Part shown: positions 33,452 to 34,109 of the stretch, piece after piece
How the letters are laid out: every line of letters begins with the position of its first letter
Numbering within the stretch: position 1 is the first letter of the stretch
Assembly (NCBI RefSeq): GCF_000426225.1
Contig: NZ_AUEY01000042.1
Span: 1 to 34,109, forward strand
DNA length: 34,109 nt
Source: Desulforegula conservatrix Mb1Pa
Lineage (GTDB): Bacteria; Desulfobacterota; Desulfobacteria; Desulfobacterales; Desulforegulaceae
Reading direction: 5' to 3'
Program-made: the position numbers and the translations under genes
The notes under the pieces: generated by a model
Databases searched by the model: none
What the model was told of the DNA's origin: nothing
The model's input: only the letters and a program-made list of their open reading frames with translations

Positions 33452-33900
33452 CGGACAGACAAGCCTCCGGTTCCAGATAATCACCGTGCGATCGAAAAAG
33501 ATTATTAGCCACCCAGGAAAAGGCCAAAACACAATGAAGACACTTTAAATAAATACTCCTGAAGTAAGGTTTAAATCATTAAATGATTAGAGGCACGTTT
33601 TTTTTTAAATAATGTATCTTCTAAGTAACAAATTCTGGCCACATAGTTTTTGTTCCCAGAATTAGGCCTAAACACGTCGAGCCAAGGCTATGGGGCTAAA
33701 CTTTATGTCTGGGACTTAAGAACTATAAAAGCGTTCAAAGCCAAAAATTTTTTGCCAAGCTTTTTTTCAAAAAAGCGCCTTTTTAAAAGCTTGAATTAAT
33801 GATTGGTGAATAGTTATAAAATAATTTGATTACCATTTTTACTCCGCCATGCTTATCTTAAGGCATGTGAAAGATTATCCAGATATGATGGAGGTGTAGC
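33452..33900. other. Intergenic region and leader of the IS1595-type element
   Basis: No gene is credible here apart from the possible longer start of the membrane protein (to 33532). It contains an AT-rich stretch with overlapping inverted repeats (33756-33793). The left end of the insertion sequence should lie in this region, but its terminal repeat cannot be fixed with only one end visible. Confidence 0.5.
33756..33793. repeat. Two mutually exclusive hairpins
   Basis: CAAGCTTTT (33756-33764) pairs with AAAAGCTTG (33785-33793). Alternatively GCTTTTTT (33759-33766) pairs with AAAAAAGC (33769-33776). Both use the same left arm, so only one can form at a time. It lies about 110 bases upstream of the transposase and may be part of the element's end or an unrelated transcript-end signal. 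Confidence 0.45.
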
Positions 33901-34109
33901 ATGGCAAAAAATATGATCCAATTTCAAAAAGGAAAGAGTATTCACGAATTCCTGTCCGAATATGGGACCGAAGATAAGTGCCAAGACTCATTATTCAGAC
34001 TTAGATGGCCGCATGGTTTTAGTTGTCCGAATTGCGGCGGTTCGAAATTTTGCGAGCTCAAATCAAGAGATCTGTACCAATGCCACAAGTGTCACCATCA
34101 GGCGTCGGT
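33901..34109 (+). CDS. IS1595-family (ISXO2-like) transposase, N-terminal part (cut by window edge)
   Basis: The visible 69 codons read MAKNMIQFQKGKSIHEFLSE, then a GTEDKCQDSLFRLRWPHGFSCP stretch, then the zinc ribbon CPNCGG ... YQCHKCHHQAS. This is the zinc-binding N-terminal domain of IS1595-family transposases, which precedes a DDN/E catalytic domain not visible here. GGAGG lies 6 bases before the ATG. No frame damage is seen. Completeness and terminal repeats cannot be judged. Confidence 0.9.
   Translation, partial: MAKNMIQFQKGKSIHEFLSEYGTEDKCQDSLFRLRWPHGFSCPNCGGSKFCELKSRDLYQCHKCHHQAS

Larger units (their letters stand above)
33650..34109 (+). mobile_element. IS1595-family insertion sequence, left part
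   Basis: The element is inferred from the transposase start; the left limit is an estimate because no terminal repeat can be paired. It is a different family from the insertion sequence at the other window edge. Confidence 0.5.

Overview
The window looks like chromosomal DNA from an anaerobic, motile, polyhydroxyalkanoate-regulating bacterium, most likely a Desulfobacterota (Desulfobacterales-type) relative. That placement is inferred from the gene families: PhaR repressor, ferredoxin-nitroreductase fusion, ArsA/Get3-like ATPase with roadblock partners, DUF4382 lipoprotein, and many sensory proteins. It also rests on the moderately low GC content and the many dispersed palindromic repeats. 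No species call is possible from the sequence alone. There are no rRNA, tRNA or CRISPR features that I can support.

Layout. Bases 1-290 hold the 5' part of an IS200/IS605-type TnpA (minus strand), cut by the window edge, with a hairpin end. Bases 492-2836 form a plus-strand operon of two roadblock/LC7-like proteins and an ArsA/Get3-like ATPase. It converges on phaR (2896-3375). Then, all on the minus strand, come a TetR regulator with a clear terminator, an IscU/NifU-like Fe-S scaffold and a large REC-HisKA-HATPase-REC hybrid kinase (4811-7045). A plus-strand membrane-stress operon follows (7361-9621): a YbjN/CesT-like protein, PspA, a DUF4178 protein and a decayed SIMPL-domain gene. After it come a NUDIX hydrolase and a PlsC-type acyltransferase.

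Bases 11168-16169 are a minus-strand signalling block: Cache-HAMP chemoreceptor, CHASE4-HAMP-GGDEF diguanylate cyclase and an HTH-REC response regulator. Then come hisC-cmk (overlapping, plus), glpK (minus), a glycosyltransferase/methyltransferase pair (overlapping, plus), a Cache-GGDEF cyclase, yhbY, a DUF4382 lipoprotein (minus) and a ferredoxin-nitroreductase. A cell-wall pair, ldtD-like and mepK (minus), is followed by ptsP with an upstream multi-spanning membrane protein (minus). The window ends inside an IS1595-type transposase (plus, from 33901).

Dispersed among these are five copies of a ~112-135 bp MITE-like palindromic element with related termini (GGTCGCAAAAAG / CTTTTTGCGAG), plus one possible hairpin fragment. 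All are intergenic. Two copies have matching 4-bp flanks, and one abuts the stop codon of the lipoprotein gene.

The best candidates for something under-described are the roadblock-roadblock-ArsA/Get3 operon next to phaR, the repeat family, and the PspA operon with its SIMPL pseudogene that carries several lesions. Everything else belongs to well-known families.
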